A stretch of DNA of 64,000 nt from Deinococcus betulae (lineage in GTDB: Bacteria > Deinococcota > Deinococci > Deinococcales > Deinococcaceae): assembly GCF_020166395.1 (NCBI RefSeq), contig NZ_JAIQXU010000007.1, positions 1-64,000 on the forward strand. Reading direction: 5' to 3'. Shown one piece after another: positions 1-9,898 of the stretch (its first letter is position 1; the number at the start of each line of letters is the position of its first letter). A model generated the notes under the pieces. That model worked only from the letters and a program-made list of their open reading frames with translations, had not been told where the DNA came from and ran no database searches. A program made the position numbers and the translations under genes.

Positions 1-20
1 CAGTGGTTCCTCAGCTGGGC

Positions 21-1058
21 TTACACCCGCACAATGCTGCGGTCGCCCATTACCACTTGCAGGCCCGATTCGCTGGGGGCCGTCACCAGCGCGTGACGGC
101 CAATCAGAACCCGGCTGAGCGGACGGCTGGGGTGCAGCACGCGGGCAAATTCATCGATCAGGGCGCCGTGGAGCCGCGCTGTGTCTACGCGGGCATGTGC
201 GCCCACACTGACGAACGGGCCCAGGGTGGCGCCGCGCACCAGGGCGTGTGGGCCTATCCACACGGGGCCCGTAATCACGCTGTCCTCGACCACAGCGCCG
301 GCTTCGATCACCACGTTGCCGGTCAGGACGCTCCGCTCGGCGCGGCCGTCCAGGCGCGGGCGCTGCTGGCTCAGAAAGTGCGTATTGGCCGCCAGCAGAT
401 CGTCGGGTGTGCCGGCGTCCGACCAGAAACCGCCCAGTTCCACAGCGCGCACGGTGCCGCCCGCCGCCATCAGGCGGGTCAGGGCCTGGGGAAACTCGAT
501 TTCTCCCCGGTCACTGGGCGGCAATTCGGCCACATGCTCCAGCAGCTCGGGGCGGAAGGCAAACACCCCGCAGGCCGCCAGGTTGCTTTCTGGCGTCCGG
601 GGCTTTTCGACCAAGCGCAAGAGGCGTCCGCCCTTGACCACGGCCACGCCATAGGCCTGCGGATTGGGCACCTCCTTGACCCCCAGGACGGCGTCAGCGT
701 CGCGCAGGGTCGTGATGAGGGGCGTCAGGTTGTCCTGAAAGAGATTGTCCCCCAGATACAGCAGGGTCGGCTGATGTTCTAAAAAGGCGTGTGCGGCCAG
801 AACGGCGTGTCCGGTGCCCAGCGCCTCACTCTGGCGAATGAAGGTCAGGTGCCCGCTGTTGGCGGTCGCGTCGCGCAGGTCGGTCTCGCTGCTGGGGCTG
901 GTGACGATGCCGATGTCGTCCACCCCGGCATCCCGCAGCGCCTGGACGGCGCGGGCAATGATGGGGGTGCCCGCCACCGGAACGGCATGCTTGGCGCGGG
1001 TGGCGCTGATGGGAAGAAGACGACTGCCGCGCCCAGCGGCGAGAATAAGCCCTTTCAT
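21..1058 (-). CDS. Sugar-1-phosphate nucleotidyltransferase (RmlA-like, long form)
   Basis: Likely activates a sugar phosphate to an NDP-sugar in the cytoplasm for cell-surface polysaccharide synthesis. The 345-aa protein opens with the nucleotidyltransferase signature MKGLILAAGRGSRL and then TRAKHAVPV. The C-terminal third (V-I-x-x-G-A-x-V type repeats, such as GNVVIEAGAVVEDSVITG) looks like a left-handed beta-helix, as in long RmlA and GlmU-type enzymes. I chose the ATG at 1058 because the family signature begins there; 33 upstream codons in frame look non-coding. A TATACT box lies 13 bases before this ATG, suggesting a very short leader. Glucose-1-phosphate thymidylyltransferase is the likeliest name, but substrate cannot be read from sequence. 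Confidence 0.88.
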   Translation of the reverse strand: MKGLILAAGRGSRLLPISATRAKHAVPVAGTPIIARAVQALRDAGVDDIGIVTSPSSETDLRDATANSGHLTFIRQSEALGTGHAVLAAHAFLEHQPTLLYLGDNLFQDNLTPLITTLRDADAVLGVKEVPNPQAYGVAVVKGGRLLRLVEKPRTPESNLAACGVFAFRPELLEHVAELPPSDRGEIEFPQALTRLMAAGGTVRAVELGGFWSDAGTPDDLLAANTHFLSQQRPRLDGRAERSVLTGNVVIEAGAVVEDSVITGPVWIGPHALVRGATLGPFVSVGAHARVDTARLHGALIDEFARVLHPSRPLSRVLIGRHALVTAPSESGLQVVMGDRSIVRV

Positions 1059-1122
1059 GACATCACGCTGGAGTATACGGGCCGGGCGGTGAGAACCATT
1101 GCAAAGCGTCCCTGTGCGGCGC

Positions 1123-2070
1123 TCAGCGGCGCAGCGCGTCGTCCAGCGCGTCGGCAAAGGCGTCCTCGTCGTCCAGCCAGGGATAATGGCCAGCGTCCAG
1201 CACGGTCACGTCGCCGCCGGTCAGGTCGCTGACCCAGGCCACCTGCTCGGGGTAGCTCGTGCGGTCGTGCGCGCCAGCAATCACGAAGACCGGGCGGCGA
1301 ATCTCTTGCAAGAAGGGCGGGTATTCAAACTCCCAGAGGCCCTGCGCCACCAGGGCGTCCCCGACCTCGCCGCCGCCCATCAGCTGGCTCTCGGCGTCCG
1401 CGAATTCCAGGTGCATGCGGCTGGCGCTGTCCTTGAATTGCAGGGCGTTCAGCAGGTCGCGCGCGTTCAGCAGTGCAAAGGCCGCCTCCACCCGCGCGCC
1501 GCCCACCGCCGGGTGAAAGCCCTCGGGGGTCTGGGCGCGCGCCTTCTCGGCCGGATCATCCAGGGAGACGCTCTGGCGGGCGCTGGCCTCGGCCAGCAGG
1601 GTCAGGGCCAGCTCTGGAAACTGCACCCAGGGGTTGACCACAACCGCCCGCTCGGTCCGGGTGGGGTAGCGCCGGGCGTATTCCAGCGCAATCAGGGCGC
1701 CAAAGCCGTGGCCCAGCGGCACCAGCCGCTCGGCGCCCAGGTGGTCGCGCAGGGCTTCAAGGTCACCTACCAGCGTGTCCAGCGTCAGGGTCTCGTCACC
1801 CTGCTCGGTGTCGGCCAGTGGGCCGCTGCGCCCACAGCCCCGCTGGTCCAGAAACACAGCGGGGCCGCGCAGGCGCTCGCCAAACAGCGCCTGAAACGAG
1901 TAGCTGTTGTAGCCAGGGCCGCCGTGCAGAAAAACCACCGTGGGGTCGGGCCCGGTGGGGTCGCCCACCACCTCGAAATACAGGTCAGCGCCGTTCAGGT
2001 GCTCCAGAGAGCTTTCGGCCCACCCGTCAGAGCCGGCGCTCTGGGGGGTGTCGTCGTGAGAACCGGTCAT
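1123..2070 (-). CDS. Alpha/beta hydrolase, proline-iminopeptidase-like, nucleophile Ser replaced by Gly
   Basis: The 315-aa protein has the alpha/beta-hydrolase layout: oxyanion loop HGGPG at residues 49-53, a DQRGCGRSG strand, acid residue D269 in GAHDRT, and His H295 in DAGHYPW. The nucleophile elbow reads G-H-G-F-G (120-124), so residue 122 is Gly where the family has Ser. The codon is GGC, one transition from AGC. All other catalytic elements are kept and the frame is intact, so it may be a non-hydrolytic or binding protein, or recently inactivated. The start at 2070 is chosen over an ATG three codons upstream because TACAAT sits 7 bases before it, a leaderless promoter. Confidence 0.85.
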   Translation of the reverse strand: MTGSHDDTPQSAGSDGWAESSLEHLNGADLYFEVVGDPTGPDPTVVFLHGGPGYNSYSFQALFGERLRGPAVFLDQRGCGRSGPLADTEQGDETLTLDTLVGDLEALRDHLGAERLVPLGHGFGALIALEYARRYPTRTERAVVVNPWVQFPELALTLLAEASARQSVSLDDPAEKARAQTPEGFHPAVGGARVEAAFALLNARDLLNALQFKDSASRMHLEFADAESQLMGGGEVGDALVAQGLWEFEYPPFLQEIRRPVFVIAGAHDRTSYPEQVAWVSDLTGGDVTVLDAGHYPWLDDEDAFADALDDALRR

Positions 2071-2231
2071 GCGCGCCATTGTAGGCGGCCAGGCTGCGCG
2101 GGGCTGGGTAAGCGGACCGCAGGGCCGGCCAGAGTGCCCCTCTGATTGGAGGTCATGGGCGGTGGGGGAGGGCCGAGGTGTGGGCTTTGCCCCCGGAGGC
2201 TATGCGGAACGGGTGCGCTAGCCTGCCGGGT

Positions 2232-2504
2232 ATGGAAGGCGAGCCGCTGGGCATCACGTTTGTGCTGGAAGGCCTGGACGACCTGGGCTTTACGCGGGTG
2301 CTGCGCGACCTGCTGCACGACCCCACATTTGCCCGGCCCCTGCAGGTGCAGGCCCAGGAACCCCGCGCGGGCGTGCCCGGCCGCCTGACCCTGGTGTTTG
2401 ACCCCAGCGAGCGGGAGCGGGGCCTGAACGCCATGCAGCGCCTGAAAACAGTGCTGCTGCGCTACGGCGTGCAGGTGGACAGCGTGTCGGTGCCCCCGCG
2501 CTAG
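2232..2504 (+). CDS. Small conserved-looking protein of unknown function
   Basis: A 90-aa protein beginning MEGEPLGITFVLEGLDD. No family is recognised. It has an alternating hydrophobic and charged pattern (LTLVFDPSERERGL, then TVLLRYGVQVDSVSVPPR) that suggests a small soluble alpha/beta fold; no signal peptide or membrane segment is visible. The ATG at 2232 is chosen over two upstream ATGs because TAGCCT (2219-2224) lies exactly 7 bases before it, the leaderless pattern seen at many genes in this window. It stands alone, divergent from the hydrolase gene and about 190 bases before the response regulator. Confidence 0.7.
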   Translation: MEGEPLGITFVLEGLDDLGFTRVLRDLLHDPTFARPLQVQAQEPRAGVPGRLTLVFDPSERERGLNAMQRLKTVLLRYGVQVDSVSVPPR

Positions 2505-2695
2505 CGGCCCCGCTCCTTTTCAGCTGTTAAGAGTCTATAAACCGCGTCTGCGTCCCACTGGGGGCGCGCGGCGCCTACCATGTCCCGGAAACAGGTGTCG
2601 CCACGCATCTTCGCTGCGCCCGCCCCGGCCGTTGGCTGCGGTCTGGCCTCAGCCCCCTTACCGGCCCCGATACCCCAGGAGACAAGACAGCAGCT

Positions 2696-3364
<669 letters not shown>

Positions 3365-3398
3365 AAGTAGAACCGCAGGGCAAGGGAGGCGCTCCGGG

Positions 3399-4328
3399 TT
3401 GGCGGTGGGGCGCCTCACGGCTGTGACGGCACCCAACCTCACCTTGACGGGTATTCCCGGTTTTCAGGTGGGCCACTGGACCGATGTCCAGGCTCGCACC
3501 GGCTGCACCGTCCTGCTGTGCCCGCCAGGCGGGGCTGTGGCTTCGGCGTCTTTTCTAGGCCCTAGCCCCGGCACCCGCGAGGGCATCTTGTTGGCTCCCG
3601 AAAAAAAGGTGGAGCGCATTCATGCCCTGCTGCTGACTGGGGGCAGTGCTTATGGCCTAGCAGCGGCAGCTGGCGTGGTGCGGTTCCTGGAAGAACGCGG
3701 CATCGGCCACGAAACTCCCTGGGCGCGGGTGCCCATCGTTCCGGCCGCTGTGATTTACGACCTGGGGGTGGGCCGCGCCGATGTGCGCCCCGGCGAGCGG
3801 GAAGGCGAACTGGCCGCGCGAGCCGCCCACAGTGGACCGGTGCGGCGTGGCCTGGTAGGGGCCGGGACCGGGGCCACCGCCGGCAAGTATCTGGGCACTG
3901 GAGCGGTGCCGGGCGGCCTGGGCAGCGTGTTGCTGGAGCGGCATGGCGTGCGCGTGGGTGCCCTGGCGGTCGTGAATCCCATCGGCGACGTGCTGGATGA
4001 ACAGGGCCGGGTGCTGGCGGGCCCTGGGGTGGGGCCAGGCGCCGTGGCCTTTACCCCTGGCGAGGTCGAGAGCACCACCCTGGTGGCGGTTGTCACCGAA
4101 CACACCCTGACCAAAGCCGACTGCCGCCGCCTGGCCGACGCCGCGCAGGCTGCCCTGGCGCGCGTGATTCATCCCAGCCATACGTTCTGGGATGGGGACA
4201 GCGTCTTCATGATGAGTAGCTGCGCCTTGCCTCCGGCTGACCCGCTGTTGCTGGGCGCCCTGGTGCAGGAGGCGGTGTGTGCGGCGGTCCGCGACGCCGT
4301 GCGGATGTCGGGGGCAGGCACAGCTTGA
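3399..4328 (+). CDS. P1-family peptidase / NylC-DmpA-like N-terminal-nucleophile hydrolase (TTG start)
   Basis: A 309-aa member of the S58/DmpA family, enzymes that cleave themselves and then use the new N-terminal Ser or Thr as nucleophile. Visible family blocks are IPGFQVGHWTD near the N-terminus, ALLLTGGSAYGL (76-87), GTGATAGKYLG and HPSHTFWDGDSVF. The self-cleavage site is probably S225-T226 in ESTTLVAVVTEHTLTK, by analogy with the Asn-Thr site of NylC. That would give chains of about 225 and 84 residues. The start is TTG at 3399: a strong AAGGGAGG sits 9 bases upstream and no ATG is available. The physiological substrate is unknown. Confidence 0.88.
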   Translation: MAVGRLTAVTAPNLTLTGIPGFQVGHWTDVQARTGCTVLLCPPGGAVASASFLGPSPGTREGILLAPEKKVERIHALLLTGGSAYGLAAAAGVVRFLEERGIGHETPWARVPIVPAAVIYDLGVGRADVRPGEREGELAARAAHSGPVRRGLVGAGTGATAGKYLGTGAVPGGLGSVLLERHGVRVGALAVVNPIGDVLDEQGRVLAGPGVGPGAVAFTPGEVESTTLVAVVTEHTLTKADCRRLADAAQAALARVIHPSHTFWDGDSVFMMSSCALPPADPLLLGALVQEAVCAAVRDAVRMSGAGTA

Positions 4329-4660
4329 GGGCCGAGGAGCGCCCTAGGTAAGCAGTCGGATGATGCGAGTAGCTGCTCTCTAGCTCGCGGCCCAGACCGA
4401 TTCTGGCTGCGTCGTGCGGTTCTGGGAACGAAACTGGGTGGCCCGCGTCATGCTCGTCCGTCTGCTCTCTGTGCTGCGGAACGTCCTCGCCTGCGGTGGT
4501 CCGATGGACTTCTTGAGGCAGGTGGTGGCGCCAGCATCCCCTTTCACCGTTTGCAAGCGCGGGCCTCCAGGTGAAGACAGAAGGAAAACAGGGCTCACTG
4601 CACAAATAACTGGCGACCTGAGGCCGCAGTGCCTGGCCCCTGGGCCGTGTGGCCCAGAAC
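4329..4660. other. Convergent intergenic region with a small hairpin
   Basis: This 332-base stretch lies between two genes that converge. No credible gene was recognised on either strand; the open frames here lack start signals and any family motif. TGGGCC (4641-4646) and GGCCCA (4651-4656) form a 6-bp hairpin just after the acetyltransferase stop and could help end its transcript, although no T-run follows. The stretch may be decayed mobile DNA, but no terminal repeats were seen. Confidence 0.5.
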
Positions 4661-5392
4661 TTACGCCTCCCTAAATTGGGTGAAGCTTAGCCGTGCCCCG
4701 GCCAGCTGAAAACCAGCACGCCCAATATTGCGTTCGCTGGGGGTGCCGGGCGTAACGAACACGCTGGCCAGGGTCGCCTCAGCCTGCGCCGCTGCGTTGA
4801 GCCGCGCCGAGAGCAGTTCGGTTTGCACGCCCTGGCCCCGCGCTTCTGGCCGGGTGGACATGCCAAAAAGCGCGGCGACATTGTCTGTGATCTTCAGAGC
4901 GGCGCTGCCGGCCGGCTGTCCACCGCGCGTGGCCACAAACAGGCGGGTCTGCGCATTCTGGGCCACCACAGTCATGACGGCGGCGCTGCCCTCGCCAAAG
5001 CCCTGCGCCGACAGAGCGGCCCAGCCCAGCCTGTCGGCTGTTTCCTGCGTGTAGGTGGGCTGTGGGGGCAAGTCGGTCAGGTCGTGCAAGTAGGCGTGCA
5101 GTAGTCCCGAGCACTGGTAGCCCCGCGCCCGCAGGAGAGGCAGCGACGGCGCCACCTCGGGCGACAGCAGATGAATCAGCGGGAGCTGGTCATGCCTGGC
5201 GCAAAAGGCCTCGAACGCGGCCAGGTCGTCAGCGGTGAGGGCCAGGCCGCCGCCGTGCCAGGCGGAATTCAGAGGCAGCCCTGGACCGGCGTAAGCGGCC
5301 CTGAGCGGCCCAAAAGCAGCCTGGATGTCTGCCTGGTGCGCCTGGGCTTCGGCGCGGGCCAGTCGGGCCAGGGCGTCGGGGGGCAGCGCCAT
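4661..5392 (-). CDS. GNAT-family N-acetyltransferase
   Basis: A 243-aa protein whose C-terminal half carries the GNAT acetyl-CoA pattern: TRLFVATRGGQPAGSAAL, then the pyrophosphate-binding segment RPEARGQGVQTELLSARL (R-G-Q-G-V-Q), then a final beta region GFQLAGARLSF. The N-terminal half (about 1-110) is a divergent domain that may set substrate choice, so this resembles double-GNAT proteins. The start at 5392 is preferred because TATCTT stands 6 bases before it (leaderless), and the protein then begins MALPPDALARL. No operon partner is present. Substrate unknown. Confidence 0.82.
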   Translation of the reverse strand: MALPPDALARLARAEAQAHQADIQAAFGPLRAAYAGPGLPLNSAWHGGGLALTADDLAAFEAFCARHDQLPLIHLLSPEVAPSLPLLRARGYQCSGLLHAYLHDLTDLPPQPTYTQETADRLGWAALSAQGFGEGSAAVMTVVAQNAQTRLFVATRGGQPAGSAALKITDNVAALFGMSTRPEARGQGVQTELLSARLNAAAQAEATLASVFVTPGTPSERNIGRAGFQLAGARLSFTQFREA

Positions 5393-5571
5393 GGTGCCAA
5401 GATAGTGTGACCGGCTGGAGCCTGCGCCAGGGGCCCGAGAGTCGCCGGCGTCAGAAGGACAGAGGCGCCCGCTCATCTGGCCCTGGGACAAGCTTCAGGC
5501 AGGTTTAAGCGGGCGCTGAGCTTGTGTGGCTTCTCGCCTTTGGGTGTGCGCTGCCCGTGGAGGATGACGTC

Positions 5572-5853
5572 ATGCTCGCTTTTCATCCTCACCTGTTCGT
5601 GCGTATCGTCGAACTGGACGGCCCGCGCGCCCCCATGCCCAAGCCGCTGTCCAGCGGGTTTAACCCCCACCGCGCGTACCGGGTACTGGGTGTCTACAAC
5701 CCCTCGGAGTCCTCGGACGCCTACTTTATCCTGGCCAACGACCGCGACGAGATGTGGTTTATCTGCCAGCGTCACCTGCGGTTTGCGGGCCTGCACGACA
5801 CGGCCGCGCATCATCTGGACTGGCCGTCGGAACATGCGTCAGCCGCTGACTGA
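5572..5853 (+). CDS. Small protein of unknown function
   Basis: A 93-aa protein starting MLAFHPHLFVRIVELDG. No family is recognised. It is rich in aromatic residues and His, ends in HHLDWPSEHASAAD, and contains a plausible strand-turn-strand DAYFILANDRDEMWFICQRHLRF. No signal peptide is visible. The ATG at 5572 is preferred to one 16 codons upstream because GGAGG (5559-5563) is 8 bases before it. The coding pattern (third-position GC) fits the local genome. It ends just before a dispersed repeat. Confidence 0.65.
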   Translation: MLAFHPHLFVRIVELDGPRAPMPKPLSSGFNPHRAYRVLGVYNPSESSDAYFILANDRDEMWFICQRHLRFAGLHDTAAHHLDWPSEHASAAD

Positions 5854-5859
5854 TCTGGA

Positions 5860-5990
5860 CTCTGATTGAATTGGAGTGGAAACGGTGAAACCGGCGCGGC
5901 CTCAGAGAGCTGTGCAGCAGAATTGAAGAGCTTCGCCGAAGGGCGGGAAAGAGCACAACAGGTTCTAGGCGGGAAATAGGCAGATCGGTG
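5860..5990. repeat. SNR-like dispersed repeat, partial copy
   Basis: The segment beginning GGACTCTGATTGAATTGG shares the GATTGAATTG core with the repeat at 9650-9790, and AGCTGTGCAGCAGA matches AGCTGCGCAGCAGA in the repeat at 18432-18560. It is noncoding and sits between a small gene and the cobA-hemD promoter. It lacks the terminal CGTATAAGGCGG block, so it is a divergent or partial copy. The limits are approximate. Confidence 0.55.
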
Positions 5991-6088
5991 ACTTCCCGAT
6001 GTGTGAGAGTAACGGACGGCAGCGGCAGGAGCCGGCAAAGAAGGACTGGGGGCTGCTGTCCCGCCCTCGTCCCGGTAGCCTGGGGCCC

Positions 6089-7594
6089 ATGACCCAGTTG
6101 CCTGCCGCTCCTCCGTCCCGCGCATTCGTGTCCCTGATCGGTGCAGGGCCAGGTGATCCGGGGCTGCTGACGTTGCGCGGCCAGCAGGCGCTGGCCCAGG
6201 CCGACGTCGTGCTGTTCGACTATCTGGCCAATCCTGACCTGCTGCGCTGGTGCCCCCAGGCCGAGACCATCTATGTGGGCAAGAAAGGTTTTTCCGAGTA
6301 CATCAGCCAGGAGCAGATCAGTGCGCTGCTCGTGGCCAAAGCGCAGGAGGGTGGTGGTCAGCGTGTGGCCCGCCTTAAGGGCGGCGACGTGTTTGTCTTT
6401 GGGCGCGGCGGCGAGGAAGCCGAAGCCTGTGTAGCGGCTGGGGTGCCCTTTGAGGTTGTGCCGGGTGTCAGCAGCGCGATTGCTGCGCCGGCCTACGCAG
6501 GGATTCCCGTCACCCACCGGGAGGCGGCGCGTTCCTTCGCAGTGCTGACTGGCAACACCAAAGAGGGGGGCGCCCATTACGAACGCCTCTCCGGGGTAGA
6601 CACCCTGATTCTGCTGATGGGCGTGCGGAACCTCGACCAGATTGCCGCCGACCTGATCGCGGCAGGAAGAGACCCCCAGACGCCGGCCGCCACCGTGCAG
6701 TGGGGCACCACGCCGCAGCAGCGGGCAGTGACGGGCACCCTGGCCACTATTGCCGACGTGGTGAGAGAGGCTGGTCTAGAAGCCCCGGCCGTCACGGTGG
6801 TGGGTGAAGTCGTGCGCCTGCGTGAGACCCTGCGCTGGTTTGACCAGACGCCCGGCTTTGGCGGTCCCCTGACCGGCAAGACCGTGGCCGTGACCCGCAC
6901 CCGCGAAGGCGCCAGCGCCCTGGGAGACGTGCTGCGTGCGCGCGGCGCGGCAGTGCTGGAAGTGCCGCTCATCCGCTTTGCGCCGGGCACCGCGCCCGAA
7001 CAGGTCGGGGCCTTGCTGAACGGCTTTTCGGGCTGGCTGCTGCTGACCAGCAATCAGGCGGTGCGCGCCCTGTTTGAGCTGCTTGAGGCGCAGGGTCTGG
7101 ACGCCCGCGCCCTGGCCGGCGCAAAGCTGGCGGCGCTGGGCCCCAGCACTGCCCGCTCACTGGCCGAACGGGGCCTGCGGGCGGACTTTGTGCCGTCTAC
7201 CCCTGGCGCGCGCCACCTGGCCGCCGAACTCCCGGTCCAGCCCGGTGAGGCGGCCCTGCACCTGACCAGCCAGCTGGCCGAGGATGACCTGGAACGTGGC
7301 CTCAGTGTGCGCGGCGTCCAGTATCAGCGCGCCGAACTGTACCGCACCGAACCGGCCCCTCTGGACGGCGGCACCCTGGCCCGCCTGCGCGCCGCCGATG
7401 TGGTCACCCTGGCCTCGGGCAGCGCGGCCCGGCACCTGGCGGCCCTGGCCGGCCCCGATTTCCGGGTGGCGGCGATGGGTCCCCAGACCGCCGACGCCGC
7501 GCGCGACGCGGGATTTGCCCAGGTGACTGTGGCCCGCGAAGCCACGTTGGAGGCGCTGGCCGACGCCGCTGCGGACGTGGTGAGCGGGCCGTAG
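6089..7594 (+). CDS. Fused uroporphyrinogen-III C-methyltransferase / uroporphyrinogen-III synthase
   Basis: A 501-aa fusion (CobA-HemD). Residues about 12-250 form the SAM-dependent methyltransferase (SUMT) that makes precorrin-2: [25 protein letters not shown] and [21 protein letters not shown]. Residues about 262-500 form the HemD domain that closes hydroxymethylbilane to uroporphyrinogen III, from [15 protein letters not shown]. One protein therefore covers two consecutive steps at the haem/sirohaem/cobalamin branch point. The start at 6089 is set by TAGCCT (6076-6081) 7 bases before it and by the SUMT motif position. No other tetrapyrrole gene is adjacent. Confidence 0.93.
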   Translation: MTQLPAAPPSRAFVSLIGAGPGDPGLLTLRGQQALAQADVVLFDYLANPDLLRWCPQAETIYVGKKGFSEYISQEQISALLVAKAQEGGGQRVARLKGGDVFVFGRGGEEAEACVAAGVPFEVVPGVSSAIAAPAYAGIPVTHREAARSFAVLTGNTKEGGAHYERLSGVDTLILLMGVRNLDQIAADLIAAGRDPQTPAATVQWGTTPQQRAVTGTLATIADVVREAGLEAPAVTVVGEVVRLRETLRWFDQTPGFGGPLTGKTVAVTRTREGASALGDVLRARGAAVLEVPLIRFAPGTAPEQVGALLNGFSGWLLLTSNQAVRALFELLEAQGLDARALAGAKLAALGPSTARSLAERGLRADFVPSTPGARHLAAELPVQPGEAALHLTSQLAEDDLERGLSVRGVQYQRAELYRTEPAPLDGGTLARLRAADVVTLASGSAARHLAALAGPDFRVAAMGPQTADAARDAGFAQVTVAREATLEALADAAADVVSGP

Positions 7595-7704
7595 GGCGTG
7601 GGCTCTGGGGTAGAGGAGAAGGCAGTCAAAAGGACATGAAGCCCAGACCGGAGAGGAAGACAGGGGCGGTTCATACGCCATAGCCCCCATGCCACACTGC
7701 CCCC

Positions 7705-8706
7705 ATGACCACACCATTTCGCTGGGGCATTCTGGGGGCGGCGCGGATTGCGCGGGCGCTGATTCCGGCCATTCGGGCGGCGGGGGGCGAGGTCACGGCG
7801 CTGGGCGTGCGTGACCCTCAGAGCGCCTACGCACAGGCTTTTGCCCAGGAGTGGAACGTGCCGCTGGTCGGCGGCTACGCCGAGGTGGTGGCGGCCGATG
7901 TGGACGCCATTTACAACCCCCTGCCCAATGATGCCCACCACCCCTGGACCCAGGCCGCGCTGCAAGCGGGCAAGCACGCCCTGACCGAGAAACCGCTGAC
8001 CCTTAGTGCCACTGAGGCCGGGGCATTGGCTGAGGTGGCCGCCGCGTCCGGCCGCATCCTGCTCGAAGCGTTTGCTTACCGCTTTCAGCCCCATATCACG
8101 CGCATCCGCGAGGTCGTCGCCACCGAACTGGGTGAGGTGCGGGCGGTGCGCGGCGCCTTCGGGTTTCACCTGACCAACCCCGGCGATTTCCGGTGGCATG
8201 CGGCGCAGGGCGGCGGCGCGCTGTACGACGTGGGCACCTATCCGGTCAATCTGACCCGGCTGCTGCTGGGTGAACCGGTGGGGGTGGTGGCCTCGGCGCG
8301 CTGGACGGCAGGCGGCCCCGAACAGGGGGTAGACCTGGCCCTGAGTGGCGTGCTGGAGTACGGCTCGGCCCTGGCCAGCATTGACTGCGCCTTCGACTGG
8401 TCGGGCACCGCTCCGCAGCGCCTGAGCGTCATCGGCACACGCGGCACCCTGAACGTGCAGGGCGGCTTTGACAGCCACACGCAGGCGCCAGTCACCCTGA
8501 ACATTGAAGTGGACGGACAGGCCAGAGAGGAGACCTTTGGCCCCAGCAACGGCTACGCCCATATGGTGGCGCACCTTCAGCGTGCGGCGCGCGGCGAGGA
8601 GGCGCCCCTCTATCCGCCCAGCGACGCGGTGGCCCACGCCCGCGTGCTGGACGCGCTGTATGCGGCGGCGCGCACCGGGCAGCGGGTGGCCTTACCCAGC
8701 CTCTAG
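7705..8706 (+). CDS. Gfo/Idh/MocA-family oxidoreductase
   Basis: A 333-aa NAD(P)-dependent dehydrogenase. The N-terminal Rossmann fold opens [17 protein letters not shown]; the family EKP loop is TEKPLTLS with its catalytic Lys; the C-terminal substrate domain includes [21 protein letters not shown]. Length and domain order are normal for the family, which acts on sugars, inositols or diol substrates. It ends 10 bases before the next gene, but that gene has its own leaderless promoter overlapping this 3' end. Substrate cannot be assigned from sequence. Confidence 0.9.
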   Translation: MTTPFRWGILGAARIARALIPAIRAAGGEVTALGVRDPQSAYAQAFAQEWNVPLVGGYAEVVAADVDAIYNPLPNDAHHPWTQAALQAGKHALTEKPLTLSATEAGALAEVAAASGRILLEAFAYRFQPHITRIREVVATELGEVRAVRGAFGFHLTNPGDFRWHAAQGGGALYDVGTYPVNLTRLLLGEPVGVVASARWTAGGPEQGVDLALSGVLEYGSALASIDCAFDWSGTAPQRLSVIGTRGTLNVQGGFDSHTQAPVTLNIEVDGQAREETFGPSNGYAHMVAHLQRAARGEEAPLYPPSDAVAHARVLDALYAAARTGQRVALPSL

Positions 8707-8716
8707 AATGCCCCGC

Positions 8717-9652
8717 ATGACAGACCATTTGGCGGGCTGGCAGCCTGCGCCGGCTGGACACAAGCATGTGGTCAGCATCAGCCTGGGCAGCAGCGCCCGC
8801 AACGCCCGCGAGACCGTCACGGTGCTGGGGCAGCCCTTTGTCGTGGAGCGCATCGGCACCGATGGAGACGCCCGCAAGATGGCCGCGCTCTATCAGGCGC
8901 TGGACGGCCGGGTGGACGCCTTTGGGCTGGGCGGGGCTGACCTGTACGTGATTGCGGGCGACAAGAAATACGTCTTTAACAATGTGCGTAAGCTGGTGGC
9001 CAACGCCCGGCAGACCCCTGTGCTGGACGGCAGCGGCCTGAAAAACACCCTGGAACGCGACGCCATTGCCCAGCTGGACGGTCTGCTGGGCTGGCGCATG
9101 CAGAAGGTGCTGATGGTGTCGGCGGTGGACCGCTTCGGCATGGCCGAGGCGCTGGCCGACCACGGCGCAGATGTGGTGTACGGCGACCTCGTGTTCGGGC
9201 TGAACGTGGACCGGCCCCTGCGGTCTATCGGGGCGCTTCGCCGGGTGGCCGGCCTGGTGCTGCCGGTGCTGACCAAGTTGCCGCAGGACTGGTTTTATCC
9301 CACAGGCAAGAAACAGGAACAGAGCGTGGAAGGCAAGGGCACGAAATACTACGCCTGGGCCGATGTGATTGCTGGGGATACGCACTACGCCAAGCGCTAC
9401 GCCCCCCAGAACCTGAGTGGCAAGACGATCCTGACCCAGACGATTACCGCCGCTGACCGCGAATGGATGAAGGCGCGCGGCGTGCGGCGCCTGGTCACCA
9501 CCACGCCGCGCATGGGCCAGCGCAACTTCGCCACCAACGTCCTGGAAGCCATGTTCGTCGCCCTGAGTGGGCAGCGGGCCGCCCTGAGCGGGCCAGCCTA
9601 TCTGGACTACATCCGGCAGGTGGGCTTCAAGCCAGAAGTCAACGAGCTGTAA
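8717..9652 (+). CDS. Uncharacterised protein of the Deinococcus quinate-5-dehydrogenase-annotated type
   Basis: A 311-aa protein. From memory, close relatives in Deinococcus-Thermus are labelled quinate 5-dehydrogenase, but I see no classic shikimate dehydrogenase motifs, so that label should be treated as unproven. Visible features are VVSISLGSSARNARETV near the start, FGLGGADLYVIAGDKKYVF, a Rossmann-like strand VLMVSAVDRFGMAEAL, and RRLVTTTPRMGQRNFATNVLEAM. The start at 8717 follows TAGAAT (8704-8709) by 7 bases. Its TAA stop (9650-9652) coincides with the first bases of a dispersed repeat, so the repeat insertion probably set the present C-terminus. Confidence 0.75.
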   Translation: MTDHLAGWQPAPAGHKHVVSISLGSSARNARETVTVLGQPFVVERIGTDGDARKMAALYQALDGRVDAFGLGGADLYVIAGDKKYVFNNVRKLVANARQTPVLDGSGLKNTLERDAIAQLDGLLGWRMQKVLMVSAVDRFGMAEALADHGADVVYGDLVFGLNVDRPLRSIGALRRVAGLVLPVLTKLPQDWFYPTGKKQEQSVEGKGTKYYAWADVIAGDTHYAKRYAPQNLSGKTILTQTITAADREWMKARGVRRLVTTTPRMGQRNFATNVLEAMFVALSGQRAALSGPAYLDYIRQVGFKPEVNEL

Positions 9653-9790
9653 TACGAATTCCGCTGAATTGCAGCACAGCAAAGAAAGGCACCGTCTGCG
9701 CTTCCATATCGCGAAATCCGCATCTGTTCTTTCTCCGCCCGGATTTCATTGAGCATTCTGCTCAATTCAATCGCAGTTCGTATAAGGCGG
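9650..9790. repeat. SNR-like dispersed repeat with inverted ends
   Basis: About 140 bases bounded by an imperfect inverted repeat: TAATACGAATTCCGCTGAAT from 9650, and its complement running into CGCAGTTCGTATAAGGCGG (9772-9790). The transcript could fold into one long hairpin. The right end CGTATAAGGCGG recurs at 18548-18559. This looks like the small noncoding repeats known in Deinococcus genomes. It overlaps the stop codon of the preceding gene. Confidence 0.75.
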
Positions 9791-9898
9791 CGGCTCTGGC
9801 AGAGCAGACCAGTTCCACACACCCCTCAATTCCGTTGGTGCCGCTGACTCTCTCGGTCACTCACTTCATTCTTCCCGGAGTGGTTGAGGGCTCCGCTC

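Noticed and set aside
4207..4605. Open frames on the minus strand in the gap after the P1 peptidase gene, considered as transposase remnants.
   Set aside because: No transposase motif, no inverted ends and no start signal were found.
8717..9652. Assignment as a true quinate/shikimate dehydrogenase.
   Set aside because: The conserved Lys/Asp motifs of shikimate dehydrogenases were not found; only the usual database label from memory supports it.
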